DNA of 64,000 bases from Euglena gracilis. Taxonomy: Eukaryota; Euglenida; Euglenophyceae; Euglenales. The stretch is from the NCBI GenBank assembly GCA_039621445.1, contig CP154957.1, forward strand, positions 40,822,011 to 40,886,010, in the 5' to 3' direction. Under the pieces are notes generated by a model, which worked only from the letters and a program-made list of their open reading frames with translations, had not been told where the DNA came from and searched no databases. A program made the position numbers and the translations under genes. The first letter of the stretch is position 1. Each line of letters begins with the position of its first letter. This document shows, in pieces, positions 31,821 through 41,840 of the stretch.

Positions 31821-32767
31821 TTCACTCTGAATGCAGAGCTATATATATATATATATATATATTTGGGAGCCCTGTTTGCGTTTATATATGCAAAATGCAA
31901 GGTCTGTTTACAAGTGTAAAAACCCCTTCTCCAATTTAAAATCCACCCCCACGGATAGCCTTGAGGGGGGATCTGGACTCCCCCCTCCTAGAACAACATG
32001 GAAACCGGAAAAACTTTGATTCTTTGGCATTCCTGAGCAGGCTTTTTTTTTTACCGACCGGGGGGAGGGGGGTGGGTGGGTGCTATAGGGTGCCTGCCCA
32101 TAGCAGGCAAACCCCCGGGGGGGGGGGGGGGAGCCCGGGGTACCCAGGGTCGGGGGGGGCCTTGCCAAGAGGGTAAAGAAACGGGATTGGAGTGCCTTCC
32201 CAACCCACCCCCGAAACCATATCCCCCTGGGGGGGGGGGTCGGCAGGGGTGCTATGTGATGCCTGCCCCTAACACCCCCCCATGGGGTATGCACCCGACT
32301 AAAAAAAAGGCCTGTTCCTGAGGGCCGTGAAATTAGTCACAAAATACAGAAGGTGCTGGACCTCCCAAAAGTTAGGGCCCTCTGTTTGCGAACAGATGTG
32401 CTGAAATGCAGGATTTTTGAAGGCAGTTAGACTTCAAAAAAGGAAACCAAATCTCTGAAAATTCCCTCAAAATGGATGAGTTTTGGATGGCTTTGATTTC
32501 CCCCATTTTTATCAGGTCAAATTGGCATTTTTTGAGACACGTGGTTTTTGCACCTATTTTTTTGAAACAAATTTCCAGCAAACATAACACCCAGAAAAAG
32601 ACCCCCCTTTGGAAATTTGAGCAAAGGTGGTGGGGCTTATTTGGGGGGAAAATTTTCATCAACAGTGCTTTTACGGACTGGAAAAAATAAAACAAAAGGC
32701 AGTCAATGAAACAAAAGGCAATAGAGATCAGACCTTCAACGGAAGACAGCAGCTTTTCAGGTGAGGC
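28395..32767 (-). CDS. RRM RNA-binding protein, four exons placed (CPSF6-like)
   Basis: Exon 1, 32767-32734: acceptor TTTTTGTCATCAG, reads [11 protein letters not shown] plus one base, donor AAG/GTCTGA. Exon 2, 30469-30357: acceptor CTTTTTTTTCAG, completes Asp, reads [11 protein letters not shown], then [20 protein letters not shown], then FGRYGK, donor AAG/GTGTGC. Exon 3, 29814-29674: reads [20 protein letters not shown], then [20 protein letters not shown], then LDGMSLK, donor AAG/GTGCTT. Exon 4, 28464 down to 28395: reads [20 protein letters not shown] and on. All phases agree. Exons 2-3 form one RRM: RNP2 is ALVVEGL and RNP1 is [10 protein letters not shown]. The W-TTD-LE and FDE pattern recalls CFIm68/CPSF6, a pre-mRNA 3' processing factor, but other RRM families remain possible. 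A 24-base microexon at 27878-27855 may follow. The start and end of the gene are not placed. Confidence 0.8.
28509..29284. mobile_element. hAT-type MITE (outer), duplication CCCGAAAG, in RRM intron
   Basis: The left end is CAGGGTTTTTTTAAA at 28509 and the right end TAAAAAAAACCCTG closes at 29284. CCCGAAAG flanks both (28501-28508 and 29285-29292). It is interrupted by a second MITE at 28666-29198. Removing that insert and its duplication leaves about 235 bases. Confidence 0.9.
28666..29198. mobile_element. hAT-type MITE (inner, GC-rich family), duplication GGGGACCC
   Basis: The TIR is CAGGGATGGATGGGAAGCC, with its inverse ending at 29198. GGGGACCC flanks both (28658-28665 and 29199-29206). 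The interior has GGTCCGACCCCCC runs at both ends and a unique core with TTCCGGCGCTGCGCGCCGG read on the minus strand. A second copy in the opposite orientation is at 37320-37855, with its own duplication. Confidence 0.95.
31746..31861 (+). repeat. (AT)n microsatellite with duplicated 22-base flank
   Basis: CTTCACTCTGAATGCAGAGC is followed by about 37 AT units, then the same 20 bases and 10 or so more AT units. The block therefore duplicated together with its flank. It lies in the first long intron of the RRM gene. Confidence 0.95.
32038..32314. mobile_element. hAT-type MITE, duplication TTCCTGAG, in RRM intron
   Basis: The left end is CAGGCTTTTTTTTTACCGAC at 32038. The right end GTCGGG-like/CTAAAAAAAAGGCCTG closes at 32314. 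TTCCTGAG flanks both (32030-32037 and 32315-32322). The interior has two GTGCCTGCC-type dyads and long G runs; no coding capacity. Confidence 0.9.
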
Positions 32768-33224
32768 CTGATGACAAAAACGATGCTTGGAAAACGCCAA
32801 TTAAAAAACAACGCCATTTCAGTGCAAACGATCCCAACCCCTGAGAAAAACTCCCAAGTCGATCAAGCCAAAAACAAATCACAGATGTAAGGCTTTTGTA
32901 AAGATTTTCTGGACAATGAAGGTAAAAAAAAAAACACCAAAAACATGAACACGGGATGAAACAATAACAACCTTGAAACCCTTTTTCCAGCCAGCAGCCT
33001 TTTTTCTGGCCCTTGACCCCTCCCTCCCCCCCTCAACGAGATTAATTTATTTCCAGCCGCCCTTTGGGCAGCTGGGCGGTGATGGATTTTTCGCTTTCAG
33101 GGGTACAAAAATGGCAAAAATCCGTCAAAAATGGGTCGGGAAACAGGTGAGGGCATTTTCAGAGGGGATTTTTGAATGTTTTTGGTGGTGTTCCCACCCA
33201 TCAGAAGTGCTTTTGTTTCAAAAC

Positions 33225-33365
33225 GGCTTTTCGGCAAAACGGCGAAAAAGCCGTTTAGCCGTAAGCAAAACGGCAAAAAAGCCGTTTAGCCGTTGGCAAA
33301 ACGGCAAAAAAGCTGTTTCGCCGTTCGCAAAACGGCGAAAAAGCCGTTTTGCCAGCCAAAACTGA
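33225..33365 (+). repeat. AACGGC/GCCGTT hairpin minisatellite
   Basis: About four units of 33-36 bases, each like GCAAAACGGCAAAAAAGCCG followed by TTTAGCCGT. Each unit is a hairpin of AACGGC pairing with GCCGTT. Confidence 0.85.
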
Positions 33366-33639
33366 CCTAAATGGCAAAAAAAACCGAAAAGCCGAAATGA
33401 AACACATACGGGTGGGAACAGGGGGGAGTTTGTCCACAAGCACTTTTGAAATCAACCCCAATTCTTTTTGGCTAAGGTCAGTTTGAAGGGGTCCAGAAAA
33501 CTGTTGTCTGCATTGTGCGGAAGGTAAGGTATGAAGGTTCTAATCGCATTGCCCCCTAAAAATTGCGCAAAATATCTTCTAATTGTGTCAGGATGTCTTT
33601 TGGAGGTAAGGCAGGGGAGGGGGGTCCCAGACCCCCCCC

Positions 33640-35130
33640 CCCGGTGAAGTTCACCAGTGAACATTCACCATGGGTACACATTCACACCCGTAGGGTCAGG
33701 TGGGCGCAATGACGTAGACCGGGGGGGGGGGGTAGTGAGTTGTCGGCCGACTACCAAATTGGTTGGCCGACTAGGCCCGGTCAGTAGCTAGTCGGCGAGA
33801 CAGGGTGGGGGGGGGATAGTGGGTAATTTGCCGACTAGTCGGCAAAGCACCCACTCTAATGTACTAATGGTACAGTGGCACTTTACCCCTGTGCAGTCCC
33901 ACCAACCCAAAATTGACCCCCCACCAACCTGGCATTTTCATTTGTGGGTGATCACACTGGAGCAGAGTACTCATTTAGCCCCAGGTAGACCATTTCTGGG
34001 TGATTTGGGCCTGCCAGACACCATTTTTATGTCCGCCCACTAGTCTGCTTCGGAATTTGTTCACAGGGGGGGTGCGGTAGCCCCCCCCGCGAGGAGGCCG
34101 TAGGCCGACCAAGTTCGCATGAATATATTTTTTGCCCCACTCTAAATCGTCATTTTCAAAAAAAAATGCCCAAACTGAGCCTGGGTGGGGTTGGATTGGG
34201 GAGTTTTCTGCCTCTCAAGATGCAAACACTTTCATTTGCAAAGGATTTTCATGCAAACCTTGTCTATCCCTCCCCCCTCAAATAACAAAATCCTTTTATG
34301 TTGGCAAAATACTGGGGGGGGGGATCCTTTTCCGTTGGCCGTTTTGACATGGGCAGGGGGGGCTACTATACCAATCTGTTTATTTTCCCCGGCCGAATAA
34401 TCCCCCCCCCATTTTTCGGCCCAAAAGTCAAAATGCAGACCTGGTCAAATATCCCCCCCAAAAATGCCAGCCGATTGCCACACAGGGCGTTGTCATGAAG
34501 CTCCGACGCTAGTTGCCTGTCGCATTGCTGTTGCAACATATCAACACAATCAGAGGGCGCATCATCTCGATGCTCCTCGTCGAGGCCGTCATCCAGGTCC
34601 AGTTCGGCCTCAGTGTTCGGAAGTTAAGTAAGTTCGGAAGTAAGATGAAGATGAAATGGAAATAGAAAACCTTGAATATTCCCCCCCCCCTTGTTTGGAC
34701 CTCTGTGGGGGGAAATGATCAAATTGGTATAGTACCTCCCCGCACCCCCCCCCGACCTCCAATTGATCGAGTGCGAACTTAGTCGGCCTACGGCCTGCTC
34801 GCGGGGGGGGGGGGGGTACCACTCCCGCACCCCCCCCTCAAATAACAAAATACCTTTATGTTGGAAAAATTCTTTGGGGACCTACCACCCCCCCCCTTAT
34901 TGTCCCTGGGCCCCAGCCGACGGGGGATTTTTTGGCCCGGCCAATGAAATTCCTTTGGTACCCCCTTATTGTCCCCCCCCCTTATTGTCCGGTCGGGCCT
35001 CCCGGGGAGAGGTCGGTGGGACAATAAGGGGGGGGGGTAAGTTCTTTTTTGTTGGGGATGATTTGGACAACATTTTTTTGAGGGGGGGGCTTGAAAGTCG
35101 GCGAACTTGACCCGTTTGTACATTGTCGTC
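33640..35130. other. GC-run mosaic with inverted segments, no gene
   Basis: 33720-33850 has repeated GTCGGCCGACTA dyads. 34064-34115 (GCGGTAGCCCCCCCCGCGAG and then the AGGCCGTAGGCCGACC arm) is inverted relative to 34775-34830. The string CCTCAAATAACAAAATMCCTT occurs at 34278 and 34840. CCCCCTTATTGTCC occurs at 34895, 34962 and 34978, inverted at 35020, and again at 38327. The stretch looks like several broken elements of one family. Confidence 0.5.
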
Positions 35131-35205
35131 GTTTGTCGTCGTTGTTTGTACATAGTCGGTTGGGTAGTTGGCCTACTACCCACCACCCCCCCAGTCTACC
35201 GTCTG

Positions 35206-35265
35206 CCAAGGTTGACGGCTTGCTTTCTTCTGAAACAAAAAAACATGTTTTTTAAAAAAAACAAA
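35206..35265 (+). repeat. AAGGTTGACGGCTTG / T8A8 repeat, second copy at 49415-49470
   Basis: AAGGTTGACGGCTTG leads into GAAACAAAAAAACATGTTTT and TTAAAAAAAAC. The same order occurs at 49415-49470. Shorter T-run/A-run pieces lie at 35840-35880, 48925-48985 and 49270-49375. Confidence 0.65.
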
Positions 35266-35439
35266 AAAACCGTCATGGAGGGTTTGGGGGAAAGTTTCTG
35301 AAACCTTTTTTTTAAAAAAAAGTTCATTTTTTATCTCTGCAGCATTCATTTTTTTTTGGATGTTGAAAGCATGATTTTTTGCCCCAGAAAACACAGATTT
35401 GGAAAAACTTTCACATCTCAAGAAAACGACTTTAGAGGG

Positions 35440-35765
35440 GATGTTCCCTCCCGTGACCCCCCCCCGTGACCCCACCCCCCCCCCCCGTGACCCGATCTAA
35501 GACCTCTTTCGGCCAATTTTTTTTCTGAAAAAAAAACTTGGCCGGTGATGCCAAATTCGACAAAATATTCAGGTAGATTCCTGGTGTTGAAACATAAATT
35601 TTGCAAATCTTGGAATGGTGATGCCCAATTTGGTGTCAAAATCCTAATTTTAGGTGTGGCCGAATTTAAGGGGTTTTTTCCCAAAAATTCGTTTTCGGTG
35701 ATTTCTAATTTGGCCACCGAAAATGTGCTGTCCCCCCGTGACCACCCCCCCCCATGACCCGAACC
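35440..35765 (+). repeat. CCCCCGTGACCC repeats at both edges of a 240-base unit
   Basis: Three or four CCCGTGACCCC copies lie at 35447-35495 and three at 35733-35762. The reverse complement GGGTCACGGGGG is amplified at 44280-44840. Confidence 0.55.
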
Positions 35766-35939
35766 ACCTCCAAAAAATTTTCCTCAAAAAATGGCCATTT
35801 CACAAAGAAAAAGGTGAATTTTTGCTTTTTCAAAAAAGCATGTTTTTTTTGGCGTTTTTTTAAAAAAAACGTCAACCCTGCCGTCTACTGCTGGTCGGGT
35901 GTGAATTTTTTATGTATCATACCATGCCCCCCCCCGAGC

Positions 35940-36148
35940 TACCCTCACCCCCCCCTCAAAGTGGCCACCCTCCATGCACTGTGGGACCCCAAAATGGCCA
36001 CTCTGGCAGGGGAGACACTTTGGGGGGGGGGGGTCAAGTTTTGGCCTTGGCGCCAAAAGAAAATGGCCACTTTGGAGGGGGGAACCTGAAATTTGCCAAA
36101 ATTTTTGGCCACTTTGGGGGGGGACACTTTGAGGGGGGGGTGAGGGTA
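35940..36148. mobile_element. MITE of the TACCCTCACCCC family, copy 1
   Basis: The ends are TACCCTCACCCCCCCCTCAA and its inverse GGGGGGTGAGGGTA. The interior repeats AAGTGGCCACCCTCC and ACTTTGGGGGGG words. Related copies lie at 36441-36598 and 45586-45805. No duplication is evident at this copy. Confidence 0.65.
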
Positions 36149-36440
36149 TTCCCGTCCCCGGGATAGCATTGCAAAATTTACGTAATTTATTATCTATAAA
36201 TTACACACCCGTAACTTACCGTAACTTACGGTAATTTTTGAAATTTATGAAAGTTATGAAATTTAAAAAAAATCACACACCCCAGGACCCCTCTTTCCTT
36301 GCTCAGTCATTCCTTGCATTTTGACCCCCCCCATGAAGTTCACTGTTTGAAACTATGGTGAAGTTCACTGAGGGGGGGGGGGTCCCGGAAACCCTCCCCC
36401 TCATCTGCCTCAGTGAAGCTAGCTTAACTAACTTAATTCC

Positions 36441-36598
36441 ACCCTCACCCCCCCCCTCAAAGTGGCCACCCTCCAGGCATTGTGGGACCCAAATGGCCAC
36501 TCCTTGTCGCCTTTGGTGTCGAAGGGAAATGAGGGGTAAACCCTTTGCCAAAAAAATTGGCCACGTTTGGGGGGGTGACATTATGAGGGGGTGAGGGT
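36441..36598. mobile_element. MITE of the TACCCTCACCCC family, copy 2
   Basis: It begins ACCCTCACCCCCCCCCTCAA and ends GGGGGTGAGGGT. The interior GTGGCCACCCTCCAGGCATT and TTGGCCACGTTTGGGGGG parallels copy 1. Confidence 0.6.
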
Positions 36599-36744
36599 AA
36601 GTAAAATTTGGTTGAGGTAAATTGGGTGAAGTTAACTTCACTGGTGAAGTTCACTACAAGAGCACTTGTTTGGCAAAAAAATGGCCAAAATGACATTCTT
36701 TAAGAAATTTTGATAAAAGTCCATGACAAATGCATACAGAGTGA

Positions 36745-37319
36745 CCATAAACATAATGGCGGAGCACGTCTTATGATGGTATGGTCGTGGGTTTGAAACC
36801 CACGAGGTCACACCGCTTTTTCCTTTGAGGGGCGAGACCGCACCGATTAAGTACACCGCCAATTTTTATTTTGGAATTCATCCAAGCCAATGCACTTTTT
36901 TCAGGCGGGTTGCTGCCTTCGGGTCCAAAAATAGTCCCCCCCTTTGGCTGTAAAAAAAAACCTTGAGCTTCATTTTTTTTGGAGTAACCTTTGACTTGTT
37001 TTTTCTCACATGGGATGACAACAACACATAAACCCAATTTTTAAATGGGAAATAAAGGTGCTTTGCACACAAAAAAAAGAGAGACGGTCTGATATTTCTG
37101 AAAAAAAAGCAGAACATAAATTACACGGCGGAAATTAAAAAATGAATTACACCGTAAGTTACACGTAAGTTACAAGCGAAACTTACAATTGTAAATTACG
37201 TCGCAATGCCACCCCGGGACCCATTTTGGCCAAAGCGTTGCTTCGAGGCCCTTGGGGGGTCTAGCTCAGAGGCTGGAAAATTTGGGCTGGCTGAAAAATG
37301 CTGCTGGCTGACCCCCTTC
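36745..37319. other. No gene; tRNA-like remnant discussed under rejected items
   Basis: A/T-rich DNA with repeated AAATTACAC and GTAAGTTACAC words (also at 36178-36240). No coding or RNA gene is supported. Confidence 0.35.
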
Positions 37320-37855
37320 CAGGGATGGATGGGAAGCCCTTCGGTATTGAGGTAGGTGGTAGGGGGGGGTCCCGACCACCCCCCCCCCCCTGGGGGGGTA
37401 AGGTGGTAGGGGGGGGTCCGGACCCCCCCCCCCCCCTAGATGTTGGGAGGGGGGGTCCGGACCCCCCCCACCCCCCCCTCCTTGACAGGTGCCAAAAATA
37501 GCAGAAAATTTTCTTCCGGCGCTGCGCGCCGGAAAATGAGCAAAAAACACCCCTTTTGCTGACTTTTGGCCATATTGCCCATTTTTTGATGTGTTGGTGT
37601 TTTCCCCCAAAAACATGTTCAAAAGAATTCAAAAAATGAGCATTTTTGGAACGATTTTCAAAGAAAAATCAGGTGTTTTTGACCGATTCCGACCCGATTT
37701 CCGGCCCTTTGCCCGTCCATGAAATCGAAAAAATTTCGGCCCCCCCCTCAGTTTCGAGGTAGGAGGGGGGGGTCCGACCCACCCCCCCCCCCCTCCGTGT
37801 CGGGAGGGGGGGTCCGACCCACCCCCCCCCCCTCAAGGCTTCCCATCCATCCCTG
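37320..37855. mobile_element. hAT-type MITE (GC-rich family), second copy, duplication CCCCCTTC
   Basis: It has the same 19-base TIR as 28666-29198, but the whole element is in the opposite orientation. CCCCCTTC flanks both sides (37312-37319 and 37856-37863). The core is over 90 percent identical by eye to the first copy, so both moved fairly recently. Confidence 0.95.
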
Positions 37856-38918
37856 CCCCCTTCCCCCCCCCCCGGACGCAGCCAATGGAGATCAAGTAGA
37901 CTTTGGTCATTTTGACCCCCTCCCCCCCCCCTATGGTGAAGTTCACCGTTTGAAAGTTCACCGGGGGGTCCCTGCCTAACCCATCAGTGAACTTCACCGG
38001 TGAAGTTCACCAAGAGAGCACTTTTTGGCCAAAAATGGCCAAAAATGACATTTTGGGCAAATTTTCAGAAATTTCGATAAAATTCCATGAAGCATCAACC
38101 TCAAAATGACCATTTTGAGAGGAAAGGAGCAAAAATTCACCCATGAAAATTTCACCCCCAACCATCAAAACGGTGAAGTTCACCGGTGAACTTCACCGCC
38201 AAAAGTCCCCCCCCTCCCCCCCGGGGAACGTTCACCGGCGAAGTTCACCGGGGGGTCCGCAGCCCCCCCCCACCCGTACTGCCTAACCTCCAATGATTTT
38301 CCTTTGGTACGGTCTTAATGTCCCCCCCCTTATTGTCCGATCGGGTGGTATTCCCGTCCCCCCTTTGGAAGTAGCTCAGGGGGAACAGCTCGGGCGAGGA
38401 GGCGCATGGTATTTTGCTCCAAAAATCACCATGTGGATGCCGATGAGTCAAAAAAAATGATTTTCTTAGAAAAGAAAAACTTGACATATTTAGCCATTAT
38501 TGGTCAAATAAGTGCCTCAGTGGTGCATTTCACTGGGTGAAGTTCACTGTTAAGCAGCGCCTGGGCTGGACCGCTAGGTCAAGCTGGGCCTCAAATCCGC
38601 GGGCTGGGTGGGCCAGGTCACTGAGCTATTGGGCGGGTTGTAAACCCATTTTGCAAATGCGGAGTCAAAAATGGGGTTCAACCTTGAAAATGATGGAGAA
38701 TTCAAAAGAAAGTGCAAGGGAGGGGGGCTTGGGCATGATGGGGAATGGGAAGATGTGCTGACTGTTCTACATCTGTGAAATGGTGACACACATGTAAACT
38801 TATCGATGCGCCGCCAACTTCCTTTGGATCAGCATCGAAAAGCGGCACTTTGGGGTCAATGTTGTCATAAAAATCAAACATTGTCATTCTCTTCACATTG
38901 AACAAAACTGTGTGGAAA

Positions 38919-40874
38919 CAGGGCTGCATAGAGGTAGAGGTAGAGGTCAAAGGCCTCTACCTCTATGTCAACCACCTCTACTTCTACCTCTACCTCTACC
39001 GGAGGCAACCAAATCCCGCGGTACTGAAATGTCCGTTCGCACTAATTCCGCATTAGTGCCTGCTGTACTATTATGCTTACGAACAGTCCACGTGCCGCGT
39101 GGTAAATGCAGGGCGACCTTTAGCACTTCCGAATATTCTCGCGCCTGTGTAAACGCGAAACGAATTTTGTCCCATTTTTACCAGGCCTACCATGGACAGA
39201 TATTTGGTCAACAGAAGAGATGAGTTGTTGAATGGAGAAGTTCAAGACATATTGGCTACAGGTGTGCCAATATCCTGTCGATCTCCTGCCCTCTACATTT
39301 TCACAGGTGCTGCAAGTAGCTCCCATGGTGGGACACAGGACGTGTTCGAGGAGACTGGTCATTGTTTTACTGGTTACTGAAGTTTTGGAAGGTGTTCTTC
39401 CTGACGGCAAGGTTAACCGACTTCTTGGTTGTGAACAGCATCTGCAACAGGAAGTTGGCATTGAAGCTGTGGTCAACAAGTTTACAGTGGAGAACTGGTT
39501 AAACAGTTGTTGTTTTGGCTATTTGGTTGAAGCCTCTGGTACTGCTGTTCTCCTTGCTGTCCAGAACAAGTTCCTCGTGGAGACAAGATCTTCATCATCT
39601 TGCTGACCTGGTCCTGAACCAAGTGGTTGGTTTTCTGTTCTGGTTTCTTCAGCTTTGTTTGCCTTGTTGGGTTGGCCAGTATTTCCCAGTTAACAGCCAT
39701 TTAACAGCCACTGGTTGACTGTTTTTGAAAGTGATCCACAAAAATGTCTTCCATTGAAGATTTGGAAAGAAGGTTGCATGAATTGGAAGTCAAATCAGCC
39801 AGTAGCAGTCAGTCTGTGTTTACCCCTGTGAACCCCATCACCCAGGTGGAAACATTCCTGAAGCAAATTGTGGAACCAAACTCCAGCACCCCAGCCAAAG
39901 TTCAACCCAAAGTTCAAGATTACCCCCTGTGAAATTGCCAGAGTTTGATGGTGCAACTGGCAAGAGATTTTGAAAGATTTTGGCAGATGGTTGAGGATCT
40001 TCTGAAATGAAACTTTGGCAAAATGGCCAAAAAATGACCACAATCCGGGACAGGTGGGAAGTTGTCAGGAAATCGGGACAGTGTCAGATAGGGCATTTTA
40101 AAGGCTTTAATTTAGGCTTTGGACATTTCTTTTGATTCCCCACCTTTTTTGAGAAATTTGAAAAATATTGACCTTTTGACCCACAAAGCAACTAAAATTT
40201 TTGGCGACCAAAAACTGGAGGTGGCAGGGGAGGGGTCCCCCCCACCCCCCCCTAGTTTCGAGGGTTTATGAAGAGGGGTCCCCCTCCCCCCCCCCCAGTT
40301 TAGAAAGGTCCCCCGCACCCCTGGGAGATTCCCGGAGGTTCACTTTTTACCCAGTTTTGCGCCGACTGAAACACTTTCTCCGTGCTACCAACGAAGTCTT
40401 TATCCCGCCGGCCGAAATGGCCGATGGGTCTGTCGCGTAGTTAATGCTGACGAAGCAGCGGACCCCGCGGGGTTCGTGCCGACGAAATTCGGAGTGGCGT
40501 TATTTTAGGTCGAACGGGATTTGGTTGCCTCCAGTATGTCACCTCTATGTCTGTAAAATGTACCAAAATGGCCTCAAAAAGGGTCATAAAACACCCCATC
40601 TGCTCGGAAAATGGCAATTTTGCATGAAAACACATGCAAAACGGCGAGGGGATGAGAAACAATATGTGGGTTGGTGATTTTGAAAGTTGTTGGCGCAGTT
40701 ATGTGACCACATTGAACAATTCTGAAAACCTTTCATATATTTCTCCTTTGCTTGCAAAAAAAATTCCTTTATTGAGTCATTTTCCTTTGGTTTTTGACAT
40801 AGAGGTGCATAGAGGGATAGAGGAGGTTGGAAAACCTCTACCTCTACCTCTACCTCTACCTCTATGCAGCCTTG
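38919..40874. mobile_element. 2-kb TIR element with TAGAGG hexamers, 8-9 bp duplication GTGGAAAC(A)
   Basis: The left end reads GGGCTGCATAGAGGTAGAGG and the right end is its inverse, CCTCTACCTCTATGCAGCC. GTGGAAACA occurs at 38912-38920 and 40875-40883. Both ends carry (GGTAGA)n hexamers folded as hairpins, and further in an inverted pair GGAGGCAACCAAATCCCG (39001-39018 and 40512-40529). A degraded Gag-like fragment lies inside. The duplication length fits hAT (8) or MULE (9). No transposase is recognisable, though an open minus-strand frame at 38950-39170 ends in RGRGRSRGG encoded by the hexamers. Confidence 0.75.
39745..40020 (+). pseudogene. Retrotransposon Gag N-terminus, broken
   Basis: ATG 39744 opens a 62-codon frame: MSSIEDLERRLHELEVKS, a Ser/Gln/Pro linker, then VQDYPL and a stop. 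Shifted frames continue with KLPEFDGATGKRF and then ERFWQMVEDLLK. LPEFDG followed by an FWQM-like helix is the start of the Gag capsid region of Ty3/gypsy-type elements. An upstream stretch (39180-39720) may be leader or LTR, but no LTR pair is visible. At least two frameshifts and stops. Dead fragment. Confidence 0.6.
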
Positions 40875-41053
40875 GTGGAAACACAAACAAACCCCACCCC
40901 ATAAATGACACCCCCGCCCAGGGTTGACGTTTTTTTTGTCTTTTTGAATTACCTATGACGAAACAGGGGTAACCAACAGAAAGAAACACGTTTTTTTTTA
41001 TATTGTTTTCTTTCTTTTTTTCTTTTTTTGTTTTGTTTTTTAAATAAAAAAAT

Positions 41054-41115
41054 TAGGCACGGCTCGGCATGGCTCGGCACGGCTCGGCATAGCTCGACAT
41101 GGCTCGGCACGGATC
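41054..41115 (+). repeat. 10-bp tandem repeat GGCAYGGCTC
   Basis: Six units run at 41055-41114: GGCACGGCTC alternating with GGCATGGCTC and variants. They grade into CGCGCGTGTC-like sequence. Confidence 0.85.
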
Positions 41116-41333
41116 GCGCGTGTCTCGCGCGTGTTGTGCCCGTGTGTCGCCCGTGCGAGCGCGTCGCCCGTGTCGGCGTGCTGTTCTTTGCCGTCGGGAC
41201 GGGTCACCACGAGCCGTTGCACCCGCCTGTCACATTTTGGTTTCACTTCGATTCCCGCTGGCCTTGCCCTGAGGGGCGTGGGCCCTTTTGTGTTTTTTTG
41301 TTTGGTGCTGGAGGGGCCTGCCGGCAAGGTTGG

Positions 41334-41465
41334 ATGGTTAATCGAAAAACGGTTAATCGCTTGTGACGCCCCAGTTAATCGTTCGTTTGTAGGGGGGGGG
41401 GACAAAAAACCATGGTTAATCGAAAAACGGTTAATCGCTTGTGACCCTCCCCCAATTAATCGCTT
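41334..41465 (+). repeat. GGTTAATCGAAAAACGGTTA direct repeat
   Basis: ATGGTTAATCGAAAAACGGT and then TAATCGCTTGTGAC occurs at 41334-41366 and again at 41410-41443. Looser copies of GGTTAATCG lie at 46806-46895. Confidence 0.8.
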
Positions 41466-41742
41466 CTTTTTTGTTGTCAGAAGAAGAAATGTCCCGGGTT
41501 GGGAACATTTATTCAAGGAAGATGGCAAGGTTGTGTTCAATGCCAATGTGGATGAAAAATTCTTTCTATATATAAATCAACAGACACTAACGATCCCTTG
41601 ACCCGTTATACGGCCTGAATACGGGTTATAGCCCACAAATTTTCTGTAACCGTGAATAGCCCGGCGCCTGCCCTGTTTTTCGTTGGTGTGCTTCACGCCA
41701 GGTTTTCGGGCATTTTTTTGTCATTTTTTACCCAAAAATCTT

Positions 41743-41810
41743 ATTCACGAAAATATGCCCTGTTTTCCGTGAATACCTATTCACGGAAAACAGGGCATAT
41801 TTTCGTGAAT
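41743..41810. repeat. Perfect 33-bp inverted repeat, 2-nt spacer
   Basis: Arms 41743-41775 and 41778-41810 are exact reverse complements around CC (ATATGCCCTGTTTTCCGTGA within the left arm). A third, diverged half-copy follows at 41811-41840. Confidence 0.95.
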
Positions 41811-41840
41811 TGAAAATATGACCTGTTTTTTGTGAATAGA

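Larger units (their letters stand above)
36303..38260. repeat. GGTGAAGTTCACC palindrome family
   Basis: The word GGTGAAnTTCACC or TTCACyGGTGAA recurs at 36333-36372, 36628-36655, 37934-37962, 37985-38012, 38171-38198 and 38227-38252, with outliers at 33643-33670 and 38528-38550. 38171-38198 is a perfect 28-bp palindrome without spacer. In two places (36640 and 37997) the word is followed by the same downstream block, GAGCACTT then a TGGCCAAAA-type run. Confidence 0.75.

Noticed and set aside
36755-36835. tRNA-like GTGGGTTTGAAACCCAC stem-loop
   Set aside because: The stem and 7-base loop look like a T arm, but no acceptor, D or anticodon stems pair around it on either strand.
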